This document shows positions 45,530-53,462 of a DNA stretch of 64,000 nt, in pieces. Position numbers and translations under genes: made by a program. The notes beneath the pieces are model-generated. The model was not told where the DNA came from and searched no databases. It saw nothing but the letters and a program-made list of their open reading frames with translations. Where the stretch lies: the NCBI GenBank assembly GCA_900472395.1, contig UCHV01000029.1:57302-121301 (forward strand), in the 5' to 3' direction. How positions within the stretch are numbered: position 1 is the stretch's first letter; the number at the start of each line of letters is the position of its first letter. The stretch is from Hyphomicrobiales bacterium. GTDB taxonomy: Bacteria > Pseudomonadota > Alphaproteobacteria > Rhizobiales > Rhizobiaceae.

Positions 45530-46150
45530 TCAGATTTCCGACTGGCTGGTGACGATACGCGAAACCAGACCGTATTCGACTGCATCTTCGGCGCCGAGCC
45601 AGTAATCGCGGTCGATGTCCTTGGCGATCTTTTCTTCCGACTGGCCGGTGGCCTTCGCAAAGATCTTGATCAGGCGCTGGTTCATCTTGATGATTTCGCG
45701 GGCCTGGATCTCGATGTCGGAGACCATGCCGCGGGTGCCACCGGACGGTTGATGAAGCAGGAAGCGGGTGTTCGGCAGAGCGATACGGCGTTCCTTGGGA
45801 ACCGAAACGTAGATCAGCGCGCCGGCGGAAGCGACCCAGCCGGTACCGATGATCCAGACCTTCGGCTTGATGAACTTGATCATGTCGTGGATCGAATCGC
45901 CCGATTCCACGTGACCGCCAGGCGAATTCACATAGATGCGGATGTCTTCGTCACCGGCGGCAGCAAGCGCGACCAGCTGGGTGCAGACCTTCTGCGCCAG
46001 TTCCTGGGTGATGCCGCCATAGATGAAGATCGAGCGGGACTTGAAGAGATTGGCTTCAGTCTCCTTGCCGAGCGGCAATTCCTTCGTCTTGTCGTCGTCG
46101 TTTTCGTCGTTCATCAGTGTCTCCAGCATGGACGTGTCGATACCGGACAT
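45530..46150 (-). CDS. clpP: ClpP-family serine protease subunit
   Basis: 206 residues with the ClpP fold: IYVNSPGGHVESGDSIHDM near residue 72, nucleophile S108 in GWVASAG, H133 in LLHQPSGG and D182 in DRDYW. The peptide around the nucleophile differs from the canonical GQAASMG, so this is a diverged paralogue rather than the main ClpP. Many rhizobia have several ClpP genes. It likely joins a tetradecamer with another ClpP. No ClpX or ClpA gene is adjacent. Confidence 0.92.
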   Translation of the reverse strand: MSGIDTSMLETLMNDENDDDKTKELPLGKETEANLFKSRSIFIYGGITQELAQKVCTQLVALAAAGDEDIRIYVNSPGGHVESGDSIHDMIKFIKPKVWIIGTGWVASAGALIYVSVPKERRIALPNTRFLLHQPSGGTRGMVSDIEIQAREIIKMNQRLIKIFAKATGQSEEKIAKDIDRDYWLGAEDAVEYGLVSRIVTSQSEI

Positions 46151-46383
46151 AATGCGTTCGCGTCGTTAAAACAATGTGCGAATAGGCTTAAGGTGAATTC
46201 CTTGCTGCGCGATTATCCCCAGCTTGTCGCCGGCATTTGGGCGTAAGCGTCGAAATCCGACCGGACCGGCAGGCGCGCTTGCGAATGTCCACGCAAGCAT
46301 TACCGAAATGTAAGGGTGCGTCGCTTTGAAAAGCCATGATCCGTTCCTAATTCGAAAGACATATCACCGCCAAGGAGGCAGAT

Positions 46384-47151
46384 ATGTCACCCGAAGAACG
46401 CCAGCTTCTCACCGCATTGTTCGACCGCGTTCAAACCGCATCCTCCACCCCGCGTGACCACGAGGCGGAAAGCCTCGTCGATGAACAGACGCGCCGGCAG
46501 CCTTATGCCGCCTATTACCTCGCGCAGGCCGTCATCGTTCAGGAAAAGGGACTTGAGGCGGCCTCCCACCGTATTCAGGAACTCGAGGCCCGTGTGCATG
46601 AGCTGGAAAGCACCGCCGACAGCCGAAATCAGGGCGGCGGCGGTTTCCTCGGCTCCATCTTCGGCAATAGCGAGCCACCCCGCCAGGATCGCATCCCGGT
46701 GCCGAACCAGAGCCATGCCGGCAATCACGGATATGATGACGATTATCGTCCGCCGCAGCCGACTGGCGGGCCATGGGGCAGCAGCCAGTCTTTTGGCGCC
46801 CAGCCTGCCGCGCCCTCGGCCGGTGGCAGCTTTCTGCGCGGCGCGCTCGGCACCGCAGCGGGCGTTGCCGGCGGCATGCTTCTGGCGAACTCTCTCTCCA
46901 GCGTCTTCAGCAATCACGTCTCCGGTCTCGGCTGGGGCTCACCGACGCAAGGTGCCGCAGCCTTCGGCGGCGCACCGGTGGAGGAAACCGTGATCAACAA
47001 CTATTACGGTGACGCCGCAGAAAACGGCAAGGACCAGCAGGCGTCGGACGACGACAACATCCGGCAGGCCGATTATGGCGACGACGACAATGGCGCGTCG
47101 GATGACAGTGATGACGATTTCGGCGGCAGCGACGACAGCCTCGACATCTGA
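46384..47151 (+). CDS. DUF2076 protein
   Basis: 255 residues. The DUF2076 N-terminus MSPEERQLLTALFDRVQTA is clear, followed by a coiled coil (residues 50-80, ASHRIQELEARVHELESTAD). A Gly-rich helix FLRGALGTAAGVAGGMLLANSL, the VEETVINNYYGD segment and a very acidic tail follow. Members are described as periplasmic ligand-binding sensors, but the evidence is thin. The ATG at 46384 follows AAGGAGGCAGAT. A terminator follows at 47174-47209. Confidence 0.85.
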   Translation: MSPEERQLLTALFDRVQTASSTPRDHEAESLVDEQTRRQPYAAYYLAQAVIVQEKGLEAASHRIQELEARVHELESTADSRNQGGGGFLGSIFGNSEPPRQDRIPVPNQSHAGNHGYDDDYRPPQPTGGPWGSSQSFGAQPAAPSAGGSFLRGALGTAAGVAGGMLLANSLSSVFSNHVSGLGWGSPTQGAAAFGGAPVEETVINNYYGDAAENGKDQQASDDDNIRQADYGDDDNGASDDSDDDFGGSDDSLDI

Positions 47152-47173
47152 TCGTCATCACGCCAAGAACGAC

Positions 47174-47209
47174 AAAGGCACCGGAGAGATGCGCTCCGGT
47201 GCCTTTTAT
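47174..47209 (+). terminator. Intrinsic terminator after DUF2076
   Basis: A 13-bp stem AAAGGCACCGGAG/CTCCGGTGCCTTT with a 7-nt loop, followed by TTATTTT. Confidence 0.85.
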
Positions 47210-47268
47210 TTTCCGAATGTAAGGCAACCTATCCCGGCCCCTCGCTTGGGCTCGGTGCGTTCGTCACT

Positions 47269-47308
47269 GCAATCGATCCACCGGATCGATTGCTCCGGCT
47301 GCGCCGGA
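47269..47308. repeat. Two adjacent perfect hairpins
   Basis: GCAATCGATCC-ACC-GGATCGATTGC (47269-47293) is followed with no gap by TCCGGC-TGC-GCCGGA (47294-47308). Both stems are perfect. The pair lies between the DUF2076 terminator and the queF 3' end and looks like an intergenic repeat element, not a classical terminator. Confidence 0.6.
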
Positions 47309-47315
47309 CCGTTCC

Positions 47316-47780
47316 TCACCCACGTCCGCGATAGGTCGGCACGCCCTGATCCGGCAACCACACGCCGGCCGGAACATCACCTGTCTGCCAGAACACGTCG
47401 ATTGGAATGCCGCCGCGCGGATACCAGTAAGCGCCGATCCGCAGCCACTTCGGCTGCAGCAGATCGACCAGACGCTTGGCGATATAGACCGAGCAATCTT
47501 CATGAAACGCGCCGTGATTGCGGAACGAGGTCAAAAACAGTTTCAGCGACTTCGATTCCACCAGATAGGCATCCGGGATGTAATCGATGACGATATGGGC
47601 GAAATCCGGCTGACCGGTCATCGGGCAGAGCGAGGTAAATTCCGGCGCGGTGAAACGCGTCACGTAATCCATGCCCTGATTGCTGTTGGGCACGCGCTCC
47701 AGCACGGCTTCTTCCGGGCTTTTCGGTGCATCCACCTGTTTGCCGAGCTGCGACAGCCCGCTGACATCCGTCATCGTCAT
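47316..47780 (-). CDS. queF: preQ0 reductase (7-cyano-7-deazaguanine reductase)
   Basis: 154 residues, the short unimodular QueF. It reduces preQ0 to preQ1 with NADPH in queuosine synthesis. The active-site Cys is in TSLCPMTGQPDFA near residue 51, and the substrate-binding block is ESKSLKLFLTSFRNHGAFHE. The ATG at 47780 is used (AAGGA 8 nt upstream) and overlaps the CDF stop by 3 bp. It is transcribed with the CDF transporter. Confidence 0.95.
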   Translation of the reverse strand: MTMTDVSGLSQLGKQVDAPKSPEEAVLERVPNSNQGMDYVTRFTAPEFTSLCPMTGQPDFAHIVIDYIPDAYLVESKSLKLFLTSFRNHGAFHEDCSVYIAKRLVDLLQPKWLRIGAYWYPRGGIPIDVFWQTGDVPAGVWLPDQGVPTYRGRG

Positions 47781-48697
47781 TTGCCAATTCCTTCGATTGA
47801 GACAGTCTGTCCATGCGCGTGTTCGCCCTCGGGCTCGACATGGATCGCCAATGTGGCGCCGGGAATAACCTCTTTGATCGCATCTTCCAAGCGGTCGCAG
47901 ATCTCATGCGCCTCACGAACCGTCATTTTGGCCGGCACAACGAGGTGAAAATCGATGAAGGCCGCCGATCCCGCGCGGCGTGATTTCAGGTCGTGAACAT
48001 CGAGCGCACCGCCGCAATGGGCGGTAATCGCCTCGCGCACCGCCGCTTCTTCCTCCGGCTCCAGCGCCTTGTCCATCAATCCGCCCAGCGAATGGGTGAT
48101 GACCTTGTAACCCTGCCAGAGAATGTTGATGGCTACAAAAATCGCCAGAAGCGGATCGAGAATGGCATAACCGGTAAAGACCGCCAGAACGAGGCCGACG
48201 AACACCCCGGCAGATGTCACCACGTCAGACATGATATGCTGGCCATCCGCCGTCAGCGCCACGGAGCGATGCGCCCTGCCCGCCCGGATCAGCGTGGTGG
48301 CCCACACGGCGTTGATGATACCCGCAAACGCATTGATGCCGAGGCCAAGCCAGGGCGCTTCCGGCATCACCGGCTGCATGACGGCCTGCCACGCTTCCTG
48401 AATGATCAGAAGCGCCGCGACGACGATCAACACGCCTTCGAGAACGGCCGAAATATATTCCGCCTTGTGATGCCCGAACTGGTGATCGTGATCGGCCGGC
48501 CTTTGCGCATATCGGATGACGAAATAGGCAATGAAGGCGGCGGCCACATTGACCAGCGATTCCAGACCGTCCGACAGCAGTGCCACCGAGCCCGTCACCC
48601 ACCAGGCCCCGAGCTTCAGGCCCAGTACGCCGATCGAAATCGGAATGCCCCACATGGCCAGCCGCTCGACGGTTTTATCGTCCTTCACCACGTCCAA
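47777..48697 (-). CDS. Cation diffusion facilitator transporter
   Basis: 306 residues with six helices and a C-terminal cytoplasmic domain. Helix 2 has ALLSDGLESL (D43, with S47 where Zn/Fe transporters usually have a second Asp), and helix 5 has the HIMSD ligand pair in DGQHIMSDVVTS. A HDHQFGHHKAEY loop lies between. It exports a divalent metal by proton antiport; the metal cannot be called, and the changed helix 2 site argues against a standard zinc exporter. Operon with queF. Confidence 0.87.
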   Translation of the reverse strand: MDVVKDDKTVERLAMWGIPISIGVLGLKLGAWWVTGSVALLSDGLESLVNVAAAFIAYFVIRYAQRPADHDHQFGHHKAEYISAVLEGVLIVVAALLIIQEAWQAVMQPVMPEAPWLGLGINAFAGIINAVWATTLIRAGRAHRSVALTADGQHIMSDVVTSAGVFVGLVLAVFTGYAILDPLLAIFVAINILWQGYKVITHSLGGLMDKALEPEEEAAVREAITAHCGGALDVHDLKSRRAGSAAFIDFHLVVPAKMTVREAHEICDRLEDAIKEVIPGATLAIHVEPEGEHAHGQTVSIEGIGK

Positions 48698-48748
48698 ATT
48701 CCCTAACTGCGCCTGCGAATGATTTGCAGAACCATATGCCCAAAACGA

Positions 48749-48789
48749 CGAAACCGCCGCCGCGAGATCATCTCGCGGCGGCGGTTTCG
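48749..48789. terminator. Long perfect hairpin between higA and the CDF gene
   Basis: A 19-bp perfect stem (48749-48767 with 48771-48789) with a 3-nt loop. It is 46 bp after the higA stop and carries a short T run on the minus strand (TCGTTTTGG), so it likely ends the higBA transcript. Confidence 0.65.
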
Positions 48790-48834
48790 AATTGAGTGGT
48801 GATATGGCTCAAGGCCGGTGATTTGTCAAAGGGG

Positions 48835-49137
48835 TCAGGCTGCGGCTTCGTAGACTTCGATAGCCTCCAACTCAGCCTTCAGTTTCTGCATCTCGACCTT
48901 CAGATCGAAACTGTTCTGCAGGTTCATCCAGAATTCCGGCGCGGTCTTGAAAAATTTGGCAAGGCGTAGCGCGGTATCCGATGTGACACCCGTCTTGCCG
49001 GCAACGATACGTTCTATGCGGGTGCGCGGCACATGAAGCTTCTTGGCAAGCGCATAGGGCGTCATATCGAGAGGGTCGAGATAAAGCTCGCGCAGGATTT
49101 CGCCGGGATGGATCGCCGGAAGTTTGCTGACGGTCAT
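48835..49137 (-). CDS. higA: HigA-family antitoxin
   Basis: 100 residues with an XRE-type helix-turn-helix: IHPGEILRELYLDPLDMTPYALA and TRIERIVAGKTGVTSDTALRLAKFF, then FWMNLQNSFDLK, the typical HigA ending region. It neutralises the toxin encoded just upstream (22 bp) and usually represses the operon with it. The order toxin first, antitoxin second is typical of HigBA. Confidence 0.92.
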   Translation of the reverse strand: MTVSKLPAIHPGEILRELYLDPLDMTPYALAKKLHVPRTRIERIVAGKTGVTSDTALRLAKFFKTAPEFWMNLQNSFDLKVEMQKLKAELEAIEVYEAAA

Positions 49138-49159
49138 GTCGATCTCCTGTGCCTGTCGC

Positions 49160-49441
49160 CTAGTGATAATCGGTTATCTCGACATCCTCCGGACCGGCAT
49201 CGGTCCAGCGAAAGCAGATGCGCCATTGTTTGTTGATGCGGATTGAATGCTGCCCGGCACGATCCCCCGACATTTTCTCAAGCCGATTTCCGGGCGGGGA
49301 TCGCAAATCCTCAAGCGAGGTTGCCGCATCGAGAACCGCCAACAGCAACTGCGCCCGCCGCAAAAGATCGGCGGGAAAACCCTTGCGAACTGACCCGTCG
49401 TCAACGGCTTGCGTCAGCTTATCTCTGAACGAGCGGATCAT
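49160..49441 (-). CDS. higB: HigB/RelE-family toxin
   Basis: 93 residues from the ATG at 49441 (TTGGAGG upstream); the frame is open 13 codons further. RelE-fold features are GNRLEKMSGDRAGQHSIRINKQWRICFRW, of the HigB (Plasmid maintenance killer) family. It cleaves mRNA on the ribosome in relatives. It is the first gene of the toxin-antitoxin pair, with its own promoter and palindromic operator just upstream. Confidence 0.92.
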   Translation of the reverse strand: MIRSFRDKLTQAVDDGSVRKGFPADLLRRAQLLLAVLDAATSLEDLRSPPGNRLEKMSGDRAGQHSIRINKQWRICFRWTDAGPEDVEITDYH

Positions 49442-49459
49442 CAGCAAGCCTCCAATAAG

Positions 49460-49491
49460 GGTATCATACAAAGATACCAATCGGAGCGCAA
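49460..49491 (-). promoter_or_regulatory. higBA promoter with overlapping operator
   Basis: TTGCGC (49486-49491) and TATGAT (49463-49468) are 17 bp apart on the minus strand. The perfect inverted repeat GGTATC-N7-GATACC (49460-49478) covers the -10 element. This position fits autorepression by the HigA or HigBA complex. Confidence 0.65.
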
Positions 49492-49517
49492 GTAAACGTA
49501 TCAGACCGCGATACCGA

Positions 49518-50018
49518 TTATTCCAAGATCATCGCCATCAAAACGCTGTCGATGTAGCGCCCATCGATCCTGATCGCATCGCGCGCAACACCTTCATGGA
49601 CAAACCCGACCTTCTCATAGAGGGCGATGGCGCGCAGATTATCCGCATGCGCATGAAGCTCGACCCGGTGCATCCCGGCAGCTTTCGCCGCTTCCAATGC
49701 CGTCAGCATCAACCGCCGCCCCAATCCCCGGTCGCGATAACCGGGGATGATGCCCATGCCGAGCACGCCGCAATGCGCCTGCGCCGCACGGGCACCACGG
49801 CGGATATCGCACCAGCCGACCACCTTGCCATCGGCCACCGCCACCATATGCGGGTGGCCGGCCGCGATATTGTCGCGAACGAAAGACAGCATCGCCTCGA
49901 CTGGCGGTGCTTCCAGAAACACCAGATATTTTCGCTCGCGCGCGACGATGTCGAGGGCCTCACGAAAACCCTCGACATGTTTTTCTTCGATCGGTTCGAT
50001 GATGATTTCGCTCGTCAC
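49518..50018 (-). CDS. GNAT family acetyltransferase
   Basis: 166 residues if started at GTG 50018. The core is GMGIIPGYRDRGLGRRLMLTAL (RDRGLG acetyl-CoA loop) and NLRAIALYEKVGFVHEGVARD, close to RimI-like and phosphinothricin acetyltransferases; substrate unknown. The frame continues upstream over 70 codons, but that part has no similarity, and the upstream GGAAAGAAAAAGAC is a weak site, so the exact start is uncertain. Downstream of the signal-peptidase-like gene on the same strand. Confidence 0.85.
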   Translation of the reverse strand: MTSEIIIEPIEEKHVEGFREALDIVARERKYLVFLEAPPVEAMLSFVRDNIAAGHPHMVAVADGKVVGWCDIRRGARAAQAHCGVLGMGIIPGYRDRGLGRRLMLTALEAAKAAGMHRVELHAHADNLRAIALYEKVGFVHEGVARDAIRIDGRYIDSVLMAMILE

Positions 50019-50052
50019 GTCTTTTTCTTTCCAGTTTTGGCAAACTCGGCAT

Positions 50053-50877
50053 TCACTCGACAACAAGCCCAATTCGGGCCTCATCTTTTGAGGCAACAAC
50101 GGCAACGAGACGCCCTGTGACGCTTTCGGCCGGTACAAAACCATTCTCACCGAGCTGATCGGGATACCGGCTGTCGGCCGAGTTATGCCTGTTGTCGCCC
50201 AGCACGAAATAATGTCCATCGGGCACATGAAACGGACCGGCATCGTCCGTTTTGGTCGACGGTGGCTTTTCGGTCATGCCAATACTGTACCGGCGCTTCT
50301 CAGGCGTCGTTTCTGTCAGGACACGAACAGCACCTCCTCCCGGCGCCTCGAAGGATTGCTCCGTTGCAGATTGCGATAATGCGCGTCCATCAACGAACAC
50401 GACGCCATCTTTCAACTCGACCGTCTCTCCCGGCAGGCCGATCAGCCGCTTCACATAAGTGACGGGCTTATCGGAATAGGCCGTTTTGGTATCGAACAGA
50501 ATGATGTCGCCGCGACGTGGCGTTTCGTCTGCACGATAGGATTGGCGGGCGATGAGCTCTCGTTCGCGCACGGTCGGCGCCATCGACGATGATGGCTGCA
50601 CCAGCATTTTGAGGCCGCAATTGTCTTGTTTGAACCTTGCCGCGTCACAATCGGCAGGCACGACGGCGGCAATGCCAGTTGCTGTTTTCCTGACGAAGAT
50701 TTCCACCCGCTGGGGATCGGCTTCCCACACCCCGACACTGCCCAGCAACACAGGATATAGGGGCCGGAGAACATCGGCGAATGTATCGACGCGGTCGGCC
50801 TTTGTGTCGGCTGCCGCTGGCAGCGGCAAGAATGCCAGAGCTGCCAGCAGCATTTTGCGATAAAGTCGTGAAGCCAT
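50053..50877 (-). CDS. Signal peptidase I-like protein with its own signal peptide
   Basis: 274 residues. Residues 1-23 are a signal peptide (LAALAFLPLPAAAD), followed by about 70 residues not seen in LepB, then S26 family blocks: PSSSMAPTV with nucleophile S98, YVKRLIGLPGE with general base K143, and VLGDNRHNSADSR. The usual N-terminal transmembrane anchors are absent, so the protein is predicted soluble and periplasmic. It may be an accessory peptidase (TraF- or LepB-like) rather than the essential LepB. Neighbours give no clue. Confidence 0.82.
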   Translation of the reverse strand: MASRLYRKMLLAALAFLPLPAAADTKADRVDTFADVLRPLYPVLLGSVGVWEADPQRVEIFVRKTATGIAAVVPADCDAARFKQDNCGLKMLVQPSSSMAPTVRERELIARQSYRADETPRRGDIILFDTKTAYSDKPVTYVKRLIGLPGETVELKDGVVFVDGRALSQSATEQSFEAPGGGAVRVLTETTPEKRRYSIGMTEKPPSTKTDDAGPFHVPDGHYFVLGDNRHNSADSRYPDQLGENGFVPAESVTGRLVAVVASKDEARIGLVVE

Positions 50878-50957
50878 TGCAGTATCCCTCGTCAGATCTA
50901 TGAGGGATCTAGGTCAGCTCCACCGGTTTCCAATCACCATGAAGGTAGCGAAACCGG

Positions 50958-53147
50958 TCACGCCGCCTTCGTCTCGCGCTTCCGCGCCAGATGCGCCACC
51001 ACATTCTCGATCATCCGCATGCCGGCATCGCCGCCCAGCGACATGATCGATTCCGGGTGGAACTGCACCGCCGCAATCGGCTCCTTGGCATGTTCGATGC
51101 CCATGATCGTGCCATCCTCGCTTTCGGCGGTGATGATGAAATCACGGTCGAGCGTCGCCGGATCGGCAAAGATCGAGTGGTAACGGCCAACCGTCACTTC
51201 CTTGGATAGACCCGAGAACACGATACCCGGCTCAAGAACACGGATGCGCGATGGCTTGCCGTGCATCGGAATGGCGAGATGGCGAAGCTCGCCGCCATAG
51301 GCTTCGGCGAGCGCCTGCAGGCCGAGGCAGACACCGAAGATCGGCAGGTTGCGGGCCCGCGCCGCCTTGATGGTCGCCTTGCAGTCAAAATCCTTCGGAT
51401 TGCCGGGACCAGGCGACAGCACGACCAGATCGGGATCGATACGGTCAAAAACCTCCTGCGGCACCGGCGTGCGCACCGTCGAAACCTCGGCACCGGTCTG
51501 GCGGAAATAATTGGCAAGCGTGTGGACAAAACTGTCCTCATGATCGACCAGCAGGATTTTGACGCCCTCACCGACCTTGGCGACGTCACGGGAAACCTTG
51601 CCGGAATTGCCGGCGCGTGCATCACGAATAGCGGAAATCATGGCGGATGCCTTCAGTTCGGTTTCGGCCTCTTCCTCTTCCGGGTTGCTATCGTTCAAAA
51701 GCGTCGCCCCTGCTCGCACCTCGGCAATGCCGTCCTTGATGCGGATGGTACGCAACGTCAGACCCGTATTCATGTCGCCGTTAAAGCCGACCATGCCGAT
51801 CGCGCCACCATACCACGCACGCGGACTGCGTTCGTTCTGCTCGACAAACCGCATCGCCCACAGTTTTGGCGCACCGGTAACGGTGACGGCCCATGCGTGC
51901 GAGAGGAAACCATCGAACGCGTCCATGTCCGGCCGCAGGCGGCCTTCGATATGGTCGACCGTGTGGATGAGACGCGAATACATCTCGATCTGGCGGCGGC
52001 CGATGACCTTCACCGAACCCGGCTCGCAAACGCGGCTCTTGTCGTTGCGATCGACATCCGAACACATCGTCAGCTCGGATTCATCCTTCTTGGAATTCAG
52101 CAGTTTCAGGATCTGCTCGCTATCGGCAATCGCATCCTCGCCACGCTTGATCGTGCCGGAAATCGGGCAGGTCTCGATACGGCGACCCGACACCCGCACG
52201 AACATTTCCGGCGAGGCACCGACCAGATATTCCTGATGACCGAGATTGATGAAGAAGGAATAGGGCGACGGGTTGATCGCCTTCAGGCGGTTGGAAATCT
52301 GCGACGGATTGCTGTCGCAGCGTTCCATGAATTTCTGACCCGGCACGACCTCAAACAGGTCACCGCGACGAAAACTTTCCTTGGCACGGGTCACCAACTC
52401 GGCATATTCGCCGGGCTTGTGATCGCCCTTGGGCGGAATGACATCGGTACGCTTGAACGGATCAGGCGCAATATCCGAAGCCTTGCCCTCAGTGGTCACA
52501 CCATCCTTGGAAAAATCATAACGATCCACCCAGGCCTTGGCCGCATGGTGGTCCACCACGAGAATTTCGTCCGGCAGGAACAGAACCATGTCGCGCTGGT
52601 CTTCCGGGCGCGCCATCGACAGCTTGATCGCATCGAACTGGAAGGCCAGATCGTAACCGAAGGCACCGAACAGGCCGATGGCGCTGTCCGCATCCGAATA
52701 AAACAGATCGACCACAGCGCGCAGAACCGTGAAAACGGTCGGCATTTTCGAGCGTTCTTCCTCGGTAAAGGCGCGGGTCGGCTCGTTGACGGTGAGGTCC
52801 AGACGACGGGCAGAGCGTTCGCCAAGCGTCAGGTCGGCTTCGCGCGACAGGCGGTCGGCAACGAAATCGAGCAGCACTTCGCCACGACCGTTAAACGCTT
52901 CGATCCAGACCTTTCGGCCATTCGAGGAGAAACCGAGCGGCGGATCGGCAATCGCGGTATCCCAGCGTGTGTAGCGGCCCGGATATTCGTAATTGGAGGA
53001 AAACACCGCGCCGCGGCGTTCGTCCAGCCGGTCGACATAGCTGCTGATCGCCGTCGCATATTCCGCCGGTCGGCGCTGGCGACGAACACTGATGCCGCCC
53101 CGCGTCGAATAGCTTTCCGAACCGTCGTCTTCGATAACCGTTACCAT
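50958..53147 (-). CDS. trpE(G): Anthranilate synthase, fused TrpE and TrpG
   Basis: 729 residues. The first 500 are the chorismate-binding subunit (PVGPISGTIKRG-like TCPISGTIKRGED and DVDRNDKSRVCEPGSV), and from about residue 530 comes the glutaminase with LLVDHEDSFVHTL, nucleophile Cys in GVCLGLQAL and HPESIMS at the end. It makes anthranilate from chorismate and glutamine. The fusion is typical of rhizobia. It is controlled by a leader peptide and attenuator at 53192-53343. Confidence 0.97.
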   Translation of the reverse strand: MVTVIEDDGSESYSTRGGISVRRQRRPAEYATAISSYVDRLDERRGAVFSSNYEYPGRYTRWDTAIADPPLGFSSNGRKVWIEAFNGRGEVLLDFVADRLSREADLTLGERSARRLDLTVNEPTRAFTEEERSKMPTVFTVLRAVVDLFYSDADSAIGLFGAFGYDLAFQFDAIKLSMARPEDQRDMVLFLPDEILVVDHHAAKAWVDRYDFSKDGVTTEGKASDIAPDPFKRTDVIPPKGDHKPGEYAELVTRAKESFRRGDLFEVVPGQKFMERCDSNPSQISNRLKAINPSPYSFFINLGHQEYLVGASPEMFVRVSGRRIETCPISGTIKRGEDAIADSEQILKLLNSKKDESELTMCSDVDRNDKSRVCEPGSVKVIGRRQIEMYSRLIHTVDHIEGRLRPDMDAFDGFLSHAWAVTVTGAPKLWAMRFVEQNERSPRAWYGGAIGMVGFNGDMNTGLTLRTIRIKDGIAEVRAGATLLNDSNPEEEEAETELKASAMISAIRDARAGNSGKVSRDVAKVGEGVKILLVDHEDSFVHTLANYFRQTGAEVSTVRTPVPQEVFDRIDPDLVVLSPGPGNPKDFDCKATIKAARARNLPIFGVCLGLQALAEAYGGELRHLAIPMHGKPSRIRVLEPGIVFSGLSKEVTVGRYHSIFADPATLDRDFIITAESEDGTIMGIEHAKEPIAAVQFHPESIMSLGGDAGMRMIENVVAHLARKRETKAA

Positions 53148-53191
53148 ATTCCGCCTCTAAGGATGGTGCCCGATCCCTTTGGCGGCTCAAC

Positions 53192-53221
53192 AAAAAAGCC
53201 GCCTCGTGGTTCGGGCGGCTT
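53192..53221 (-). terminator. trp attenuator terminator
   Basis: AAGCCGCC/GGCGGCTT stem (53196-53203 with 53214-53221) followed by TTTTTTG on the minus strand, 41 bp after the leader stop. This gives a transcript of about 115 nt, the size of the rnTrpL RNA of Sinorhizobium, if the promoter start is at the leader ATG. Confidence 0.85.
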
Positions 53222-53261
53222 GTCGTCGTCTTGTCGATGGACATGACTGGTCAAGGCCGCG

Positions 53262-53306
53262 TTAGCGTGCCCACCACCAGTTAGCAATGTTCATCGAGTT
53301 GATCAT
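53262..53306 (-). CDS. trpL: trp leader peptide
   Basis: Reads MINSMNIANWWWAR, with three consecutive Trp codons, the rhizobial trpL pattern. Its ATG coincides with the predicted transcription start, as expected for the leaderless trpL of Sinorhizobium. Ribosome movement through the Trp codons controls the downstream terminator. In Sinorhizobium the peptide and the released RNA also act in trans; whether this holds here is not shown. Confidence 0.93.
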   Translation of the reverse strand: MINSMNIANWWWAR

Positions 53307-53314
53307 GGTGCGAA

Positions 53315-53343
53315 TTGTTAGCTTGGCTTTGAAAACCATGCAA
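53315..53343 (-). promoter_or_regulatory. Promoter of trpL-trpE(G)
   Basis: TTGCAT (53338-53343) and TAACAA (53315-53320) are 17 bp apart, and the leader ATG begins 8 nt after the -10 element, which fits a leaderless transcript. Confidence 0.7.
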
Positions 53344-53462
53344 GCGGATTCCTGCCGCAATTTTATTGCCGTTTCGATGCGACCAAATCGGTGCCATCGG
53401 CGTTCCCCTCCTCGCCGGACATCCGAGAATGGTTTGCCCGAAGATGAAAGGACCGATGAAGG

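Noticed and set aside
51261..53246. 661-codon open frame opposite trpE(G)
   Set aside because: Antisense shadow, and it would cover the trp attenuator, which is clearly functional on the other strand.
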